From Arthrobacter sulfonylureivorans (GTDB lineage: Bacteria > Actinomycetota > Actinomycetes > Actinomycetales > Micrococcaceae): 64,000 nucleotides of DNA. Position 1 is the stretch's first letter. Every line of letters begins with the position of its first letter. The position numbers and the translations under genes were made by a program. The stretch is from contig RJAE01000009.1 in NCBI GenBank assembly GCA_004000035.1, forward strand, positions 1 through 64,000. The letters are read 5' to 3'. Below, piece after piece: positions 54,163 through 62,948 of this stretch. The notes below the pieces were generated by a model. The model saw nothing but the letters and a program-made list of their open reading frames with translations, was not told the DNA's origin and did no database searches.

Positions 54163-54235
54163 GGGGCTGTGGCGCAGCTGGTAGCGCACCTGCATGGCAT
54201 GCAGGGGGTCAGGGGTTCGAGTCCCCTCAGCTCCA
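54163..54235 (+). tRNA. tRNA-Ala (GGC anticodon), copy 1
   Basis: 73 bases. Acceptor GGGGCTG pairs with CAGCTCC (one G-T pair), anticodon arm CTGCATGGCATGCAG exposes GGC, T arm GGGGTTCGAGTCCCC. CCA is not encoded (CTCCACTCG follows). Its sequence is identical to copy 2. Confidence 0.96.
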
Positions 54236-54309
54236 CTCGTGAAGACACCATCGGTGATATTCACGCTGTGGAATAACCGCCGACACGTCGGCAAAGAGTT
54301 CCATTTCAA

Positions 54310-54382
54310 GGGGCTGTGGCGCAGCTGGTAGCGCACCTGCATGGCATGCAGGGGGTCAGGGGTTCGAGTCCCCTCAGCTCCA
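54310..54382 (+). tRNA. tRNA-Ala (GGC anticodon), copy 2
   Basis: Same 73-base sequence as copy 1, 74 bases after its end. Here the bases after the discriminator A are CCA (54383-54385), so CCA is encoded in this copy only. A strong terminator follows at 54434. Confidence 0.96.
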
Positions 54383-54433
54383 CCAAGGTGATGAATTGAG
54401 ACATCCCTCGCGGATGACTCCGGTCATCGTTCG

Positions 54434-54468
54434 ACACCCCGGTCTTCGGACCGGGGTGTTTTCTTTTG
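54434..54468 (+). terminator. Strong terminator after the tRNA-Ala pair
   Basis: ACACCCCGGTC (54434-54444), tetraloop TTCG, GACCGGGGTGT (54449-54459), then TTTTCTTTTG. A perfect 11-base stem with an extra-stable loop. It serves the tRNA pair, perhaps also the minus-strand gene downstream. Confidence 0.93.
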
Positions 54469-54485
54469 TCTGGGTTGCACCGTCC

Positions 54486-55685
54486 TCAGAGGAACTCCGA
54501 CAGCGCCGTGATCAGTCGGTCGACCTCGGCGTCGTCGTTGTAGGGGGCGAGTCCGACGCGCATGCCGGCATCGACGGTGAGGTTGAGGGCCTGGAAGGGC
54601 TCGTGGGCGTAGAAGTTGCCGACAGGGGCGTGGATGCCGCCGTCCGCGAGGAACCGGGAGGCCTCAGCGGCGTTCTTGTCGCGGAAGGTGAAGAACAGCG
54701 TCGGCGTGCGATCGGCGGCGGTCGAGTGGACGGTAACGCGGTCCCCGAGGCTGGCGATACCTTCTTCGATGCGGTGACGTAGCCGCAATTCGTGCTGCTC
54801 GATGAGGTGGTGGGCGGCGATAAGCCGTTCCCGGCGGGTGCCGTCGACCGGTGCGAGGCCGGCGATGAAGTCCACGGCCGCCGTCGTGCCGGTCATGATC
54901 TCGTAGGGCAGGGTGCCGAGCTCGAATCGCTCGGGGACGTTGTTGGTAGAGGGGAGCAGCTTGTCGGGTTTCAGGGTTTCCAGCAGGGCGGGGTCGGCGG
55001 CGAGAGCGGCGCAGTGCGGTCCGAAGAACTTATACGGCGAGCAAGTGAAGAAGTCCGCGCCCAGTGCCTTGATGTCAACTGCGGTGTGGGCGGTGTAATG
55101 GACTCCGTCGACGTAGACGAGGGCACCGACTTCGTGCGCGCGTGCCGCGATTCGGGCGACGGGGGGCTTGGTGCCTAGCAGGTTGGAAGCGGCCGTGACG
55201 GCGACCAGGCGGGTGCGCTCATTGACGATCTCGCCGAGCCCGGACAGGTCAAGTTCTGCGGTGGCGGGGTCGAGCGGAATCCAGCGGACGGTGACGCCGG
55301 CTGTCTGGGCGGCTTGGAGCCAGGGGCGGATGTTGGAGTCGTGGTCGAGCCCGGTGACGACGATCTCGTCATCTGGTTTCCAGGTCTTCGCCAGGGTGCG
55401 CGAGAAGTCGTAGGCGATCTGGGTGGCGCTGCGCCCATAGACGATCCCCTCGGGCGTGGCGCCGAGCAGGTCGGCTACGGCGGTGCGGAAACCTTCCACG
55501 GCGTTCTCGGCGTTGCGTTCGCTGGCGACCAATGTGCCGCGGTTGGACAACGGGCCGGTCAGGGTGCGGGCTATCGCCTCTCCCACGACCGCCGGAGTCT
55601 GGGTGCCTCCGGGGCCATCGAAATGGGCCAGTCCAGACGTCAGCGACGGGAACTCGGCGCGTATGGCGGAAACGTCGTACGTCAT
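54486..55685 (-). CDS. Cysteine desulfurase-like PLP enzyme
   Basis: 399 residues; ATG 55685 has GAGGAG just upstream. Class V aminotransferase of the cysteine-desulfurase-like group: HFDGPGGTQTPAVVGEAI at the start, ATQIAYDFSRTLAKTW, VTGLDHDSNIRPW for PLP contacts, VDGVHYTAHTAVDIKALGADFF and the Schiff-base Lys in SPYKFFGPH. A mobile Cys loop of true IscS/SufS enzymes is not apparent, so the reaction may be lyase-type rather than sulfur transfer for Fe-S clusters. No suf or isc partners are nearby. Upstream lies a long non-coding stretch. Confidence 0.86.
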   Translation of the reverse strand: MTYDVSAIRAEFPSLTSGLAHFDGPGGTQTPAVVGEAIARTLTGPLSNRGTLVASERNAENAVEGFRTAVADLLGATPEGIVYGRSATQIAYDFSRTLAKTWKPDDEIVVTGLDHDSNIRPWLQAAQTAGVTVRWIPLDPATAELDLSGLGEIVNERTRLVAVTAASNLLGTKPPVARIAARAHEVGALVYVDGVHYTAHTAVDIKALGADFFTCSPYKFFGPHCAALAADPALLETLKPDKLLPSTNNVPERFELGTLPYEIMTGTTAAVDFIAGLAPVDGTRRERLIAAHHLIEQHELRLRHRIEEGIASLGDRVTVHSTAADRTPTLFFTFRDKNAAEASRFLADGGIHAPVGNFYAHEPFQALNLTVDAGMRVGLAPYNDDAEVDRLITALSEFL

Positions 55686-56595
55686 GCTTCTCCTCAGGTC
55701 GAGTGTGCTTGTCCTGTACAAGGGGCGGTGCGTGGTCGGGATAATGCGCGCGCAGAGGGGCAACTCTGTTTGTCGGTCATGATGATCGCGGCTTGCTCGC
55801 GTGTGTCGAGCGTTACACCACTCGCGTCGTTTGCCAAGCAGACTTCCATGTCGATTCGATATCACCTCAGTGGGCTATGGTGCTGAGCGGCGGCTTGCCT
55901 GGCTGCCGGGCGCTTCTGAAGTGAGGCAGGCCGGTGTCTTCACACGGTTGTCCGGAGGCCCTAACGACGCCGTCTGCGAGGGCACCGAAGTTGATCATTC
56001 GTCGGCCAGCAGGGGCCGGTTCTGCCTTGCACAGAAGTGCGCAGGCCCAAGCCGGACCCCTTGGGTCGTTGCTGATTCGTGCGCCGGTGGAGAACGCCTC
56101 GAGAGTGCAGCCCGCCTGCGGGGGAACGGACAGCCACGGTCGTCCCGTCCATGTGAGGCAAATGTGTTGCGCAGGACGCACCCAATTGCCAAAAACGCCG
56201 GTTTGCCGCGCCGGTGGTCACGATGGCATAACTCCTTCCCAGCCCCGGGATTTCAGGGCCAAACCGCTGCTAGCCTGCAATGACTTTACCGATTTCAGTC
56301 CAATATTCAGCTCAGAGTGAACAGCGGATTGTTACGGTGGGGGACGAACAACCAGTAATACGAACAGCATGTGGCCAAGCCACGCAGACCCGTGGCAGAA
56401 GTCCACATGTGCTGGACGTCGAACTGGCGGTTGGGGGAGCTTCCCGTCATCGCTTCGGCGAAACCGTCTTTCTGGGCGCCGTGACCGCGGCAACCAGGAG
56501 CCTATGAGTTTGACGCGTGTATTTGTCCGCAGACCAAGCACCAATCGTTGCAAAACCGTCCGCTCCTGGCGGCGCCGCAGCGTAGATGGGCCATA
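55686..56595. other. 910-base stretch with no convincing gene
   Basis: Between the desulfurase-like gene and the osmoprotectant operon no frame has a ribosome site, length and codon pattern that I would trust. Frames of 75-160 codons exist on both strands (for example 55801-56283 plus and 55867-56181 minus) but their peptides match nothing I know. Decayed genes or a regulatory region for the transporter are possible. An AT-richer patch lies near 56285-56340. Confidence 0.5.
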
Positions 56596-57903
56596 GTGAA
56601 CGAACAAATCGCACTGAGCGTACAAAATGTCTACAAGGTCTTCGGTAAGCGACCGGCCGAAGCCGTCAAGCGCCTGAAAGCCGGAAAGACGCGCGAGGAG
56701 GTCTCCGCTCTGGGGACTGCCGCAGTGATCGACGCGTCGTTCGACGTCCGAGCCGGCGAAATCTTCGTGGTGATGGGGCTCTCCGGCTCCGGCAAGTCGA
56801 CGTTGATCCGCACCCTCAACGGGCTGCAGCCACAGACCGCGGGCAGCGTGGTGGTCGGCGGCACGGATATTTCGACGATCTCCGACGGCGAGCTCCGGAA
56901 GGTCCGGCAGCAAAAGATCTCGATGGTCTTCCAGCACTTCGCCCTCATGCCGCACCGCACCGTGGCGGACAACGCCGCCTACGCCCTCGAGGTTCAGGGC
57001 GTGGCCAAGGCAGAACGGCTGGCCCGGGCCGAGAAAGTGCTGAAGCTGGTGGGGCTGGAAGGCTGGGGCGACAAGTTCCCGGCTGAACTCTCCGGCGGTA
57101 TGCAGCAGCGCGTCGGGCTGGCCCGTGCGCTGTGCGCGGAGACCGACATTCTGTTGATGGACGAAGCCTTCTCCGCCCTGGACCCGCTGATCCGCCGCGA
57201 AATGCAGGAACAGTTGGTCGCACTGCAGGCGGACCTGGGCAAGACCATTGTGTTCATCACGCACGACCTGAACGAGGCCATGTTCCTGGGCGACCGGATC
57301 GCGGTGATGCGTGACGGCCGGATTGTGCAGATCGGCACTCCCGACGACATCCTGACTCACCCCGCGAATGATTACGTGGCGCAGTTCGTCCAGGATGTGG
57401 ACCGGACACGGGTGCTGACGGCCGGATCGGTGATGGAGCCGGCCCGCGCCGTCGTCAATCTCTCGGGCGGACCGCGGAACGCGCTGCGCACCATGCGCGA
57501 CCTGCAGACTTCGGCAGCCTTCGTAGTGGACCGGCGACGAACCTTCTTCGGCACGGTACGCGACCGGGATGTGATGCATCTGGTCGAATCGCGGGCGCCG
57601 GACTTGGCCGCCGCGGTCCGCAACGGCAACGGGCCGGTGCGTGCCGAGACCCCGCTCTCGGAGCTCTTTGGCCTGGCCGTGGAGAGTCCCATCCCGCTGC
57701 CCGTGGTCGACGACGAGGGCCGGCTGGTGGGCGTGATACCCCGGGTGACGCTGCTGGCGGCCCTGGGCAACGTGCCCTCCAGCACCACAGACATTCCGAT
57801 CGTCGAAAGCGCTCCCGCGCCGATTCCCGAACAGGAAGTCACGCGCACTCTCAACAAGACATCGATGGATGTCACGACATCGGCTGAAGGGGGAACCCGC
57901 TAG
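56596..57903 (+). CDS. proV: Glycine betaine/proline ABC transporter ATPase
   Basis: 435 residues from GTG 56596 (frame open to 56548). ATPase of a ProU/OpuA osmoprotectant importer. The N-terminal extension NVYKVFGKRPAEAVKRLKAG is typical of ProV. Walker A GLSGSGKST (about 62), the Q-loop MVFQHFALMPHRTV, signature LSGGMQQRVGLARAL, Walker B ILLMDEAFSALDP and the ITHDLNEAMFLGDRIAVM switch are present. Two CBS units at about 275-395 sense ionic strength in relatives. The stop overlaps the permease GTG by one base, so the three genes form an operon that probably responds to osmotic stress. Confidence 0.94.
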   Translation: MNEQIALSVQNVYKVFGKRPAEAVKRLKAGKTREEVSALGTAAVIDASFDVRAGEIFVVMGLSGSGKSTLIRTLNGLQPQTAGSVVVGGTDISTISDGELRKVRQQKISMVFQHFALMPHRTVADNAAYALEVQGVAKAERLARAEKVLKLVGLEGWGDKFPAELSGGMQQRVGLARALCAETDILLMDEAFSALDPLIRREMQEQLVALQADLGKTIVFITHDLNEAMFLGDRIAVMRDGRIVQIGTPDDILTHPANDYVAQFVQDVDRTRVLTAGSVMEPARAVVNLSGGPRNALRTMRDLQTSAAFVVDRRRTFFGTVRDRDVMHLVESRAPDLAAAVRNGNGPVRAETPLSELFGLAVESPIPLPVVDDEGRLVGVIPRVTLLAALGNVPSSTTDIPIVESAPAPIPEQEVTRTLNKTSMDVTTSAEGGTR

Positions 57904-58790
57904 TGGATCTCGAATTCCGCATTCCGCTGGGCGACTGGGTCGACGTCGCTCTTGACTGGCTGTTGGCGACCTTTGCCGGTGTCTTCGCCTTCATCCGCAG
58001 CGTCTTCCTGGGCGCTTACGACAGCCTGGAGTGGCTGCTCATCACGCCTCCGTCATTGGTGATTATCATCGTGTTCGCTGCCATCGCTTACGCGGCCAAG
58101 GGCTGGAAGCTGGCACTGGGGACCGCGGTGGGCTTCCTGCTGATTGTCGGCGTGAACCAGTGGGACCACGCCATGGAGTCGTTCGCGCTGGTCATCGTGG
58201 CCACCGTGGTGGCGATTGTTATCAGCGTCCCGGCGGGCATTCTCGCCGCCAGTTCCGCCACCGCCTCGGCCATCATCCGGCCGATTCTGGACTTCATGCA
58301 GACCATGCCCGCCATGGTGTACCTGATTCCTGCCCTGGTGATGTTCCGGGTGGGCGTGGTTCCCGGCATCATCGCCACCATCATCTTCTCCATGGCACCC
58401 GGTGTGCGGTTCACCGAGCTGGGCATCCGCGGGGTGGACAAGGAAGTGGTGGAGGCGGGATACGCCTTCGGTTCCAGCCCCGGCAGCATCCTGCGCAAGA
58501 TCCAGCTGCCGCTGGCCATGCCCACGATCATGGCCGGCATCAACCAGGTGATCATGCTGGCCCTGTCCATGGTGGTCATCGCCGGCATGGTCGGCGCCGG
58601 CGGGTTGGGCGGCGAAGTGGTCGCCAGCCTGAACCGGATCGACGCCGGCCTCGGTTTCGAAGCCGGACTGGCCGTGGTCATCCTCGCCATCTTCCTGGAC
58701 CGAGTGACCGCCAGCGTGGGCAAGGCCTCGCGGCCCGGCGGGCGCCAGCGCGCCGGCCGGCCGGCGAAACAAAGTCTGCAGAACGCCTGA
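57903..58790 (+). CDS. proW: Glycine betaine/proline ABC transporter permease
   Basis: 295 residues, GTG start overlapping the ATPase stop. Six to seven membrane segments with the binding-protein-dependent permease pattern; the EAA-type coupling loop is visible (GIRGVDKEVVEAGYAFGSSPGSILRKIQLPLAMPTI region, beginning ELGIRGVDKEVVEAG). The last 25 residues are basic (SRPGGRQRAGRPAKQ). It forms the channel with the ATPase and is fed by the downstream lipoprotein. Confidence 0.93.
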   Translation: MDLEFRIPLGDWVDVALDWLLATFAGVFAFIRSVFLGAYDSLEWLLITPPSLVIIIVFAAIAYAAKGWKLALGTAVGFLLIVGVNQWDHAMESFALVIVATVVAIVISVPAGILAASSATASAIIRPILDFMQTMPAMVYLIPALVMFRVGVVPGIIATIIFSMAPGVRFTELGIRGVDKEVVEAGYAFGSSPGSILRKIQLPLAMPTIMAGINQVIMLALSMVVIAGMVGAGGLGGEVVASLNRIDAGLGFEAGLAVVILAIFLDRVTASVGKASRPGGRQRAGRPAKQSLQNA

Positions 58791-58849
58791 CACGCGTAGC
58801 TCCAAGACCAATCAACGTGCCCGCAGCGGGCATAACGAAGGGGAACAAT

Positions 58850-59755
58850 ATGAAGCACTACAGCAAGCTCGCGGCCGTAGCCGCCGTGGCAGCGCTCGGA
58901 CTGACTGCCTGCGGCAGCGGTGGCGAGGCCGGCGGGCAGGCAGCCAGCGGCCTGGATAACGGCGACCAGCAGGACGTCACCATCGCTGTCTTCAACGGCT
59001 GGGATGAGGGCATCGCCGCGTCGGAACTGTGGAAGGCCATCCTGGAGGAGAAGGGCTACAAGGTCACGCTGGAATATGCCGACCCGGCCCCGGTCTTCTC
59101 CGGCCTGTCCACGGGAGACTATGACCTGACGCTGGATACCTGGCTGCCGGTCACGCACGCCAGCTATTTGGAAGAGTACGGCGACAAGATCACCGAACTG
59201 GGCCAGTGGAACGACGAAGCCAAGCTGACCATCGCGGTGAACGAGGACGCCCCGGTCGACTCGCTCAAGGACCTTGCGGCCAACGCCGACAAGTTCGACA
59301 ACCGTCTGGTGGGCATCGAGCCCGGCGCCGGCCTGACCGAGGCCACCACCAAGAACGTCATCCCGACCTACGGCCTGGACAAGATGGAGTACCTGACGTC
59401 ATCGACCCCGGCCATGCTCTCGGAGCTGAAGTCGGCCACCGCCGCCGGCGAGAACATCGCCGTCACGCTGTGGCGCCCGCACTGGGCCTACGACGCCTTC
59501 CCGCTCAAGGACCTCGAAGATCCCGAGGGAACCCTCGGCGACACCGAGGGCATCTACGCCTACTCCAGCACCAGCTTCGCAGAGGACTTCCCGACCCTGG
59601 CCGGTTGGCTGAAGGACTTCAAGATGGACTCCGAGACGCTGTACTCGCTGGAGAACGCCATGTTCAACCAGGCAGACACCGACGACTACGGTCCCGTAGT
59701 GGAAAAGTGGATCAGCGAAAACCAGGAGTACGTGGACGGCCTGACCGCCAAGTAA
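58850..59755 (+). CDS. proX: Glycine betaine-binding lipoprotein
   Basis: 301 residues, ATG 58850 with AAGGGGAA eight bases upstream. A 17-residue hydrophobic signal ends in the lipobox GLTAC, so the protein is lipid-anchored outside the cell. The OpuAC/ProX substrate domain follows: NGWDEGIAASELWK, YDLTLDTWLPVTH, and WRPHWAYDAFPL supply the aromatic (Trp/Tyr) residues that form the cage for a quaternary amine in relatives. The ligand could be glycine betaine, proline betaine or choline. It follows the permease by 59 bases; a hairpin ends the transcript. Confidence 0.94.
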   Translation: MKHYSKLAAVAAVAALGLTACGSGGEAGGQAASGLDNGDQQDVTIAVFNGWDEGIAASELWKAILEEKGYKVTLEYADPAPVFSGLSTGDYDLTLDTWLPVTHASYLEEYGDKITELGQWNDEAKLTIAVNEDAPVDSLKDLAANADKFDNRLVGIEPGAGLTEATTKNVIPTYGLDKMEYLTSSTPAMLSELKSATAAGENIAVTLWRPHWAYDAFPLKDLEDPEGTLGDTEGIYAYSSTSFAEDFPTLAGWLKDFKMDSETLYSLENAMFNQADTDDYGPVVEKWISENQEYVDGLTAK

Positions 59756-59786
59756 GGCAGCCCAGCCCTCCACCAGTACCAAGCAC

Positions 59787-59827
59787 GGCGCCGCCGGATC
59801 CCGTTCACCGCGGGAACCGGCGGCGCC
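59787..59827 (+). terminator. Terminator of the proVWX operon
   Basis: GGCGCCGCCGG (59787-59797) pairs with CCGGCGGCGCC (59817-59827), an exact 11-base stem with an inner CCCG/CGGG. It is followed by TGCCGTTTGGCTCTTG and lies 31 bases after proX. Confidence 0.8.
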
Positions 59828-59852
59828 TGCCGTTTGGCTCTTGCACAAAACA

Positions 59853-59869
59853 ACGACGGCGGTGCCCGG
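59853..59869. repeat. Single ACGACGGCGGTGCCCGG unit
   Basis: Identical in core to the tandem array after tig and to the unit near valS, so a third location of the same family. It lies directly after the proX terminator. Confidence 0.7.
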
Positions 59870-60168
59870 CTACCTTGTATTCGCCCTGTTGCGAAATTAC
59901 GCTAAAGCGCAATGAGGCAAATTGAGCCACCCGCACTCAATCAGCGTGCGATCCGTATCACGCTATGTGAAGTGTTTGCGCAGGCCGGATACCACTAAAG
60001 CCCGATCCGCTCAGAGCAGGAACTGCCGCCTACAACCCGCGTCGCTACAGCGGGTTGAGGAATGGATGCACCCGTACGGCGATTTCCTGGGCACCCGCTA
60101 GATCGTCTTGACGCCCAGCTCTCCATGACGCCAGACCGACCAGATGAGCTCACAGAACCGAGGGATAG
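59870..60168. other. Spacer before the AHSA1-VOC gene
   Basis: About 300 bases with no supported gene. A perfect AACCCGC/GCGGGTT hairpin is at 60034-60056. The sequence is a little less GC-rich than its neighbours and may hold the promoter for the next gene. Confidence 0.45.
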
Positions 60169-61083
60169 ATGATGGCCGACTTCTCAACACAGGACCGAAG
60201 CTTCACGTTTACTCGCGTTTTGGCTGCATCGCGTCGTGCCGTGTTCACCGCTTGGACCGACCCTGAGCACCTCGGCTGGTTCTACAATCCCGACATGCCC
60301 AAGCCCACCACCCCCATCGAGGTCGACCTCCGGGTGGGGGGAACGTGGAAACAGCAGATGATCGTTAATGAAGACCTAAGCTACCCCACCGGGGGGATCT
60401 ACCTGGAGATAGTTCCCGACGAACGACTCGTATTCCGCTGGGGAGCCGTCGGAGGGTGGCCCGAACTCGATGGCGGGAACGAACAAGATGCCCCTGTCGT
60501 CACGGTGCAGCTCAACGACCTCGGCACGGATACGGAGCTCGTCCTCTCCGTTCAGTTTCCCGCGAGCCTCGACGTCGAAGAGGTGCAAACACTCATTCTC
60601 GGTGGCACCCGGGAGGGCTGGCGGGCCACCATTGACCGGGTAAATGACAGTACCGCATTGACCAGCAGGACTGACGGGCACATGGCGGGACCTCAGCTCT
60701 ATATCTGTTTCCCCGGGACAGCACGGGACGCACTGAACTTCTACAAAGACGTTTTCGGCGGTGAGCTTTCGCTTCACACGTACGAGGACTTCGGCAGGAG
60801 CGACGGCCCGCCGGACGCCATAGCTCATGGAATGCTCAACGGCGTCATTGCCCTGGCCGGATCGGACGCAGCCGAAGGCCAATCAACGGTCCGGCTCGAA
60901 GGCATCATGCTGTCGTTGCTGGGAACCGCCGAACCGACGGTGCTGCATGAATGGTTCGACAAACTTTCCGTTGACGGCTCGGTGGTCGATCCCCTCGCGC
61001 CAAAGCCATGGGGTGCGTCAGATGGCCAAGTCATCGATCGTCACGGACTGCACTGGCTCGTCGGATACGAACCTAGCGCGTGA
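60169..61083 (+). CDS. AHSA1/SRPBCC-VOC fusion protein
   Basis: 304 residues, ATG with GAGGG just upstream (an adjacent ATG at 60172 is equivalent). Residues 10-155 are an AHSA1-like SRPBCC ligand-binding domain: FTRVLAASRRAVFTAWTDPEHL, DLRVGGTWKQQM, GGIYLEIVPDERLVFRW, TELVLSVQFPAS and TREGWRATIDRV. After a short linker, residues 170-302 are a PhnB-type VOC (glyoxalase) domain: PQLYICFPGTARDALNFYKDVFGGEL, then WGASDGQVIDRHGLHWLVGYE. Both are common as separate proteins; here they are in one chain. Reaction unknown. It faces the LysR gene, which ends 19 bases away on the other strand. Confidence 0.88.
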   Translation: MMADFSTQDRSFTFTRVLAASRRAVFTAWTDPEHLGWFYNPDMPKPTTPIEVDLRVGGTWKQQMIVNEDLSYPTGGIYLEIVPDERLVFRWGAVGGWPELDGGNEQDAPVVTVQLNDLGTDTELVLSVQFPASLDVEEVQTLILGGTREGWRATIDRVNDSTALTSRTDGHMAGPQLYICFPGTARDALNFYKDVFGGELSLHTYEDFGRSDGPPDAIAHGMLNGVIALAGSDAAEGQSTVRLEGIMLSLLGTAEPTVLHEWFDKLSVDGSVVDPLAPKPWGASDGQVIDRHGLHWLVGYEPSA

Positions 61084-61102
61084 GCGACGGCGGGTGTTGC
61101 CT

Positions 61103-62026
61103 TCAGGCGCGCCGGGTGGTGATGCTCATGTCGCGCAGGATCAAGGACAGCTGGTCCATGAACAGGCCCAGCTGCGCGTTCTGCCTGTCGTTGGTCAGCA
61201 GCGCGAAGATGTTTCGGGCCAACCGGATTTCCGGAACGTCCAACACCACGATTCCGTCCGGTCCGTTGTGCATGGCCAGCTCCGGAACCAGCGCGGCACC
61301 CAGCCCGGCACCGGCCATGGCCAGACTGGCATTGAAATCGTCGCAGTAGGCCACCACGCGCGGATGAAGGTTGCAGCTGGCAAAGAGCCGCTCAATCACG
61401 GTGGCGTCCGCCGTGCCCGGGTGGTGCATGATCCACGGCATCTCGGCCAGCTGCGACGCCGTCACGGAGGCACCGGGACGGATGCCCCACGATTCGGGCA
61501 ATACCACGCGGAAATTATCGTCGCCGATCCACTGCCGGCTCACAGTATTGGGCCAGGCCAAACCGCCCTGGCCCACCTGGAATACCAGCGCGACGTCGAG
61601 TCCGCCGCCGGCCCGAAGCCCCTGGATCGTCTGTCCGGGCTCGGCGACCGATACTTTGAGATTGATTCCCAGGCCCGGCCATTCAGGTGCCTGCAAGAGG
61701 CGGGGGAGTACGTACGTGGCCAGGCTGGGGAAGATGCCCAATCGGATTTCCTGCGTGCTGGTGTCTTGGCTGCGGGCGGTGGCAGCCAGCAGGGCATCGA
61801 TGTCCGTCAGCACCTTGGCCGCGTGCCGGGACATCACCAGTGCCGTTTCGGTCGGCTGAACGCTGCGAGCCGATCGCTCAAACAGTTTGGCGCCCGTCTC
61901 GCGCTCCAGGGCGGACATCTGCTGCGACACCGCCGAGGCCGTATAGCCCAGGTTGGCGGCTGCCGCGGCGAACGAGCCGCGCCGGGTCACTTCGAGCAGC
62001 GTGCGCAGGTGCACCGTGTTGACCAT
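61103..62026 (-). CDS. LysR-family transcriptional regulator
   Basis: 307 residues, ATG with AGGAG seven bases upstream. N-terminal helix-turn-helix is typical: LRTLLEVTRRGSFAAAAANLGYTASAVSQQMSALERE. The rest is the periplasmic-binding-like inducer domain (LGIFPSLATYVLPRLLQ, VVLPESWGIRPG, GLGAALVPELAM). It usually activates a divergent operon, but the next gene upstream (nrdH) is 648 bases away and read on the other strand, so the target is not evident. It converges with the AHSA1-VOC gene. Confidence 0.92.
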   Translation of the reverse strand: MVNTVHLRTLLEVTRRGSFAAAAANLGYTASAVSQQMSALERETGAKLFERSARSVQPTETALVMSRHAAKVLTDIDALLAATARSQDTSTQEIRLGIFPSLATYVLPRLLQAPEWPGLGINLKVSVAEPGQTIQGLRAGGGLDVALVFQVGQGGLAWPNTVSRQWIGDDNFRVVLPESWGIRPGASVTASQLAEMPWIMHHPGTADATVIERLFASCNLHPRVVAYCDDFNASLAMAGAGLGAALVPELAMHNGPDGIVVLDVPEIRLARNIFALLTNDRQNAQLGLFMDQLSLILRDMSITTRRA

Positions 62027-62526
62027 CAGCTCTCCTGTTGCATGTGGGTGATTGAGCCCAGCCTACCTTGGGCTGCTGGTGCGGCTCGGGGCTCACCGAT
62101 CCTGGCCGAGGGGCCGCCTCGACGGGGAGGGCATCGCGGGCCCCGATCCGCCGGCCGGAGGAATGTGCCGGCGACTTGGAGTGTTGTTTTAAGGGGTGCG
62201 AAAAGGTCTCGCCGGGGGACAGGCACTGGGTTGGGTCGGCCCTCATGCCGCGGCACCGAAGTGTCCGACGTACCCGCTATAGTTCTGATCACTCATCGGG
62301 CGGTGAGCGCGGACACCCTCCGGACCAGGGACCACAACATCTAGTGGCGGCAGCACTACGAGCGACACGCCGAGGAACCGGCGACACGATACTTTCCCAA
62401 GCTGTGGGCAGGGAATCCACAGGCTGTGGACGGCGGATCGAGAAGGCCGGAATATCAACTGTTTAACCACCGAAAGATATCCCCATGGGCTGTGGACGAA
62501 GCTGGGAATGGAATGACATACTTGTA
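62027..62526. other. Spacer upstream of the nrd operon
   Basis: About 500 bases between lysR and the NrdR boxes. A 132-codon frame at 62068-62466 has no ribosome site or family match and is not called. TCCACAGGCTGTGGA (62416-62430) is an odd-length palindrome. TGTGGACGG (62425-62433) and TGTGGACGA (62491-62499) are one or two changes from a DnaA box read on the minus strand (TTGTCCACA). Confidence 0.5.
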
Positions 62527-62574
62527 ATACATCATCTTGGGGTTCCGATCGGCCGGGTCCACTAGATGTAGTAT
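62527..62574 (+). promoter_or_regulatory. Pair of NrdR-like boxes before nrdH
   Basis: CCACTAGATGTAGTAT (62559-62574) and ATACATCATCTTGGGG (62527-62542) resemble the 16-base NrdR box (roughly ACACWATATMTWGTGT); the first is the better match. Their starts are exactly 32 bases apart, the three-turn spacing known for NrdR pairs. They lie just upstream of the ribonucleotide reductase operon, the expected target. Confidence 0.7.
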
Positions 62575-62674
62575 TGGAGCAGCTGTTGGGCAGTGAGTCC
62601 GGGTCCTTCCTGGGGAGGCCGCGCAGCCAAGAAAACAGCAGAAACGTCGTACCGAAAATTAGGGGAGAAGGACC

Positions 62675-62917
62675 ATGACTGTAACGGTTTACACCAAGCC
62701 AGCATGCGTGCAATGCAACGCCACGTACCGGGCTCTGGACAAGAAGGGCATCGCCTACCAGAGCGTTGACCTGTCCCAGGATCCTGAAGCGCTGGAGCGT
62801 GTCCGTTCCCTTGGTTACATGCAGGCCCCTGTGGTTGTCACCGAGCAGGACCACTGGTCCGGCTTCCGCCCCGACAAGATCGAGGAGCTGGCCCAGGCCG
62901 CCGCTTCCGTAGCTTGA
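62675..62917 (+). CDS. nrdH: Glutaredoxin-like protein NrdH
   Basis: 80 residues, ATG with GGGAGAAGG seven bases upstream. Electron donor for class Ib ribonucleotide reductase. [21 protein letters not shown] has the redox C-V-Q-C, and [22 protein letters not shown] is the NrdH signature (W-S-G-F-R-P). It accepts electrons from thioredoxin reductase. First gene of nrdH-nrdI-nrdE; nrdI begins 31 bases downstream. Confidence 0.96.
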   Translation: MTVTVYTKPACVQCNATYRALDKKGIAYQSVDLSQDPEALERVRSLGYMQAPVVVTEQDHWSGFRPDKIEELAQAAASVA

Positions 62918-62948
62918 CCTGCACCAAGCGAAACCAGAAGCACACGTC

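Noticed and set aside
55801-56283. 160-codon plus-strand frame in the 910-base gap
   Set aside because: No start signal and no recognisable motif; competing frames of similar length exist on the other strand.
62068-62466. 132-codon frame upstream of nrdH
   Set aside because: No ribosome site, peptide rich in Arg/Gly/Cys with no family resemblance, and it overlaps the spacer with DnaA-like boxes.
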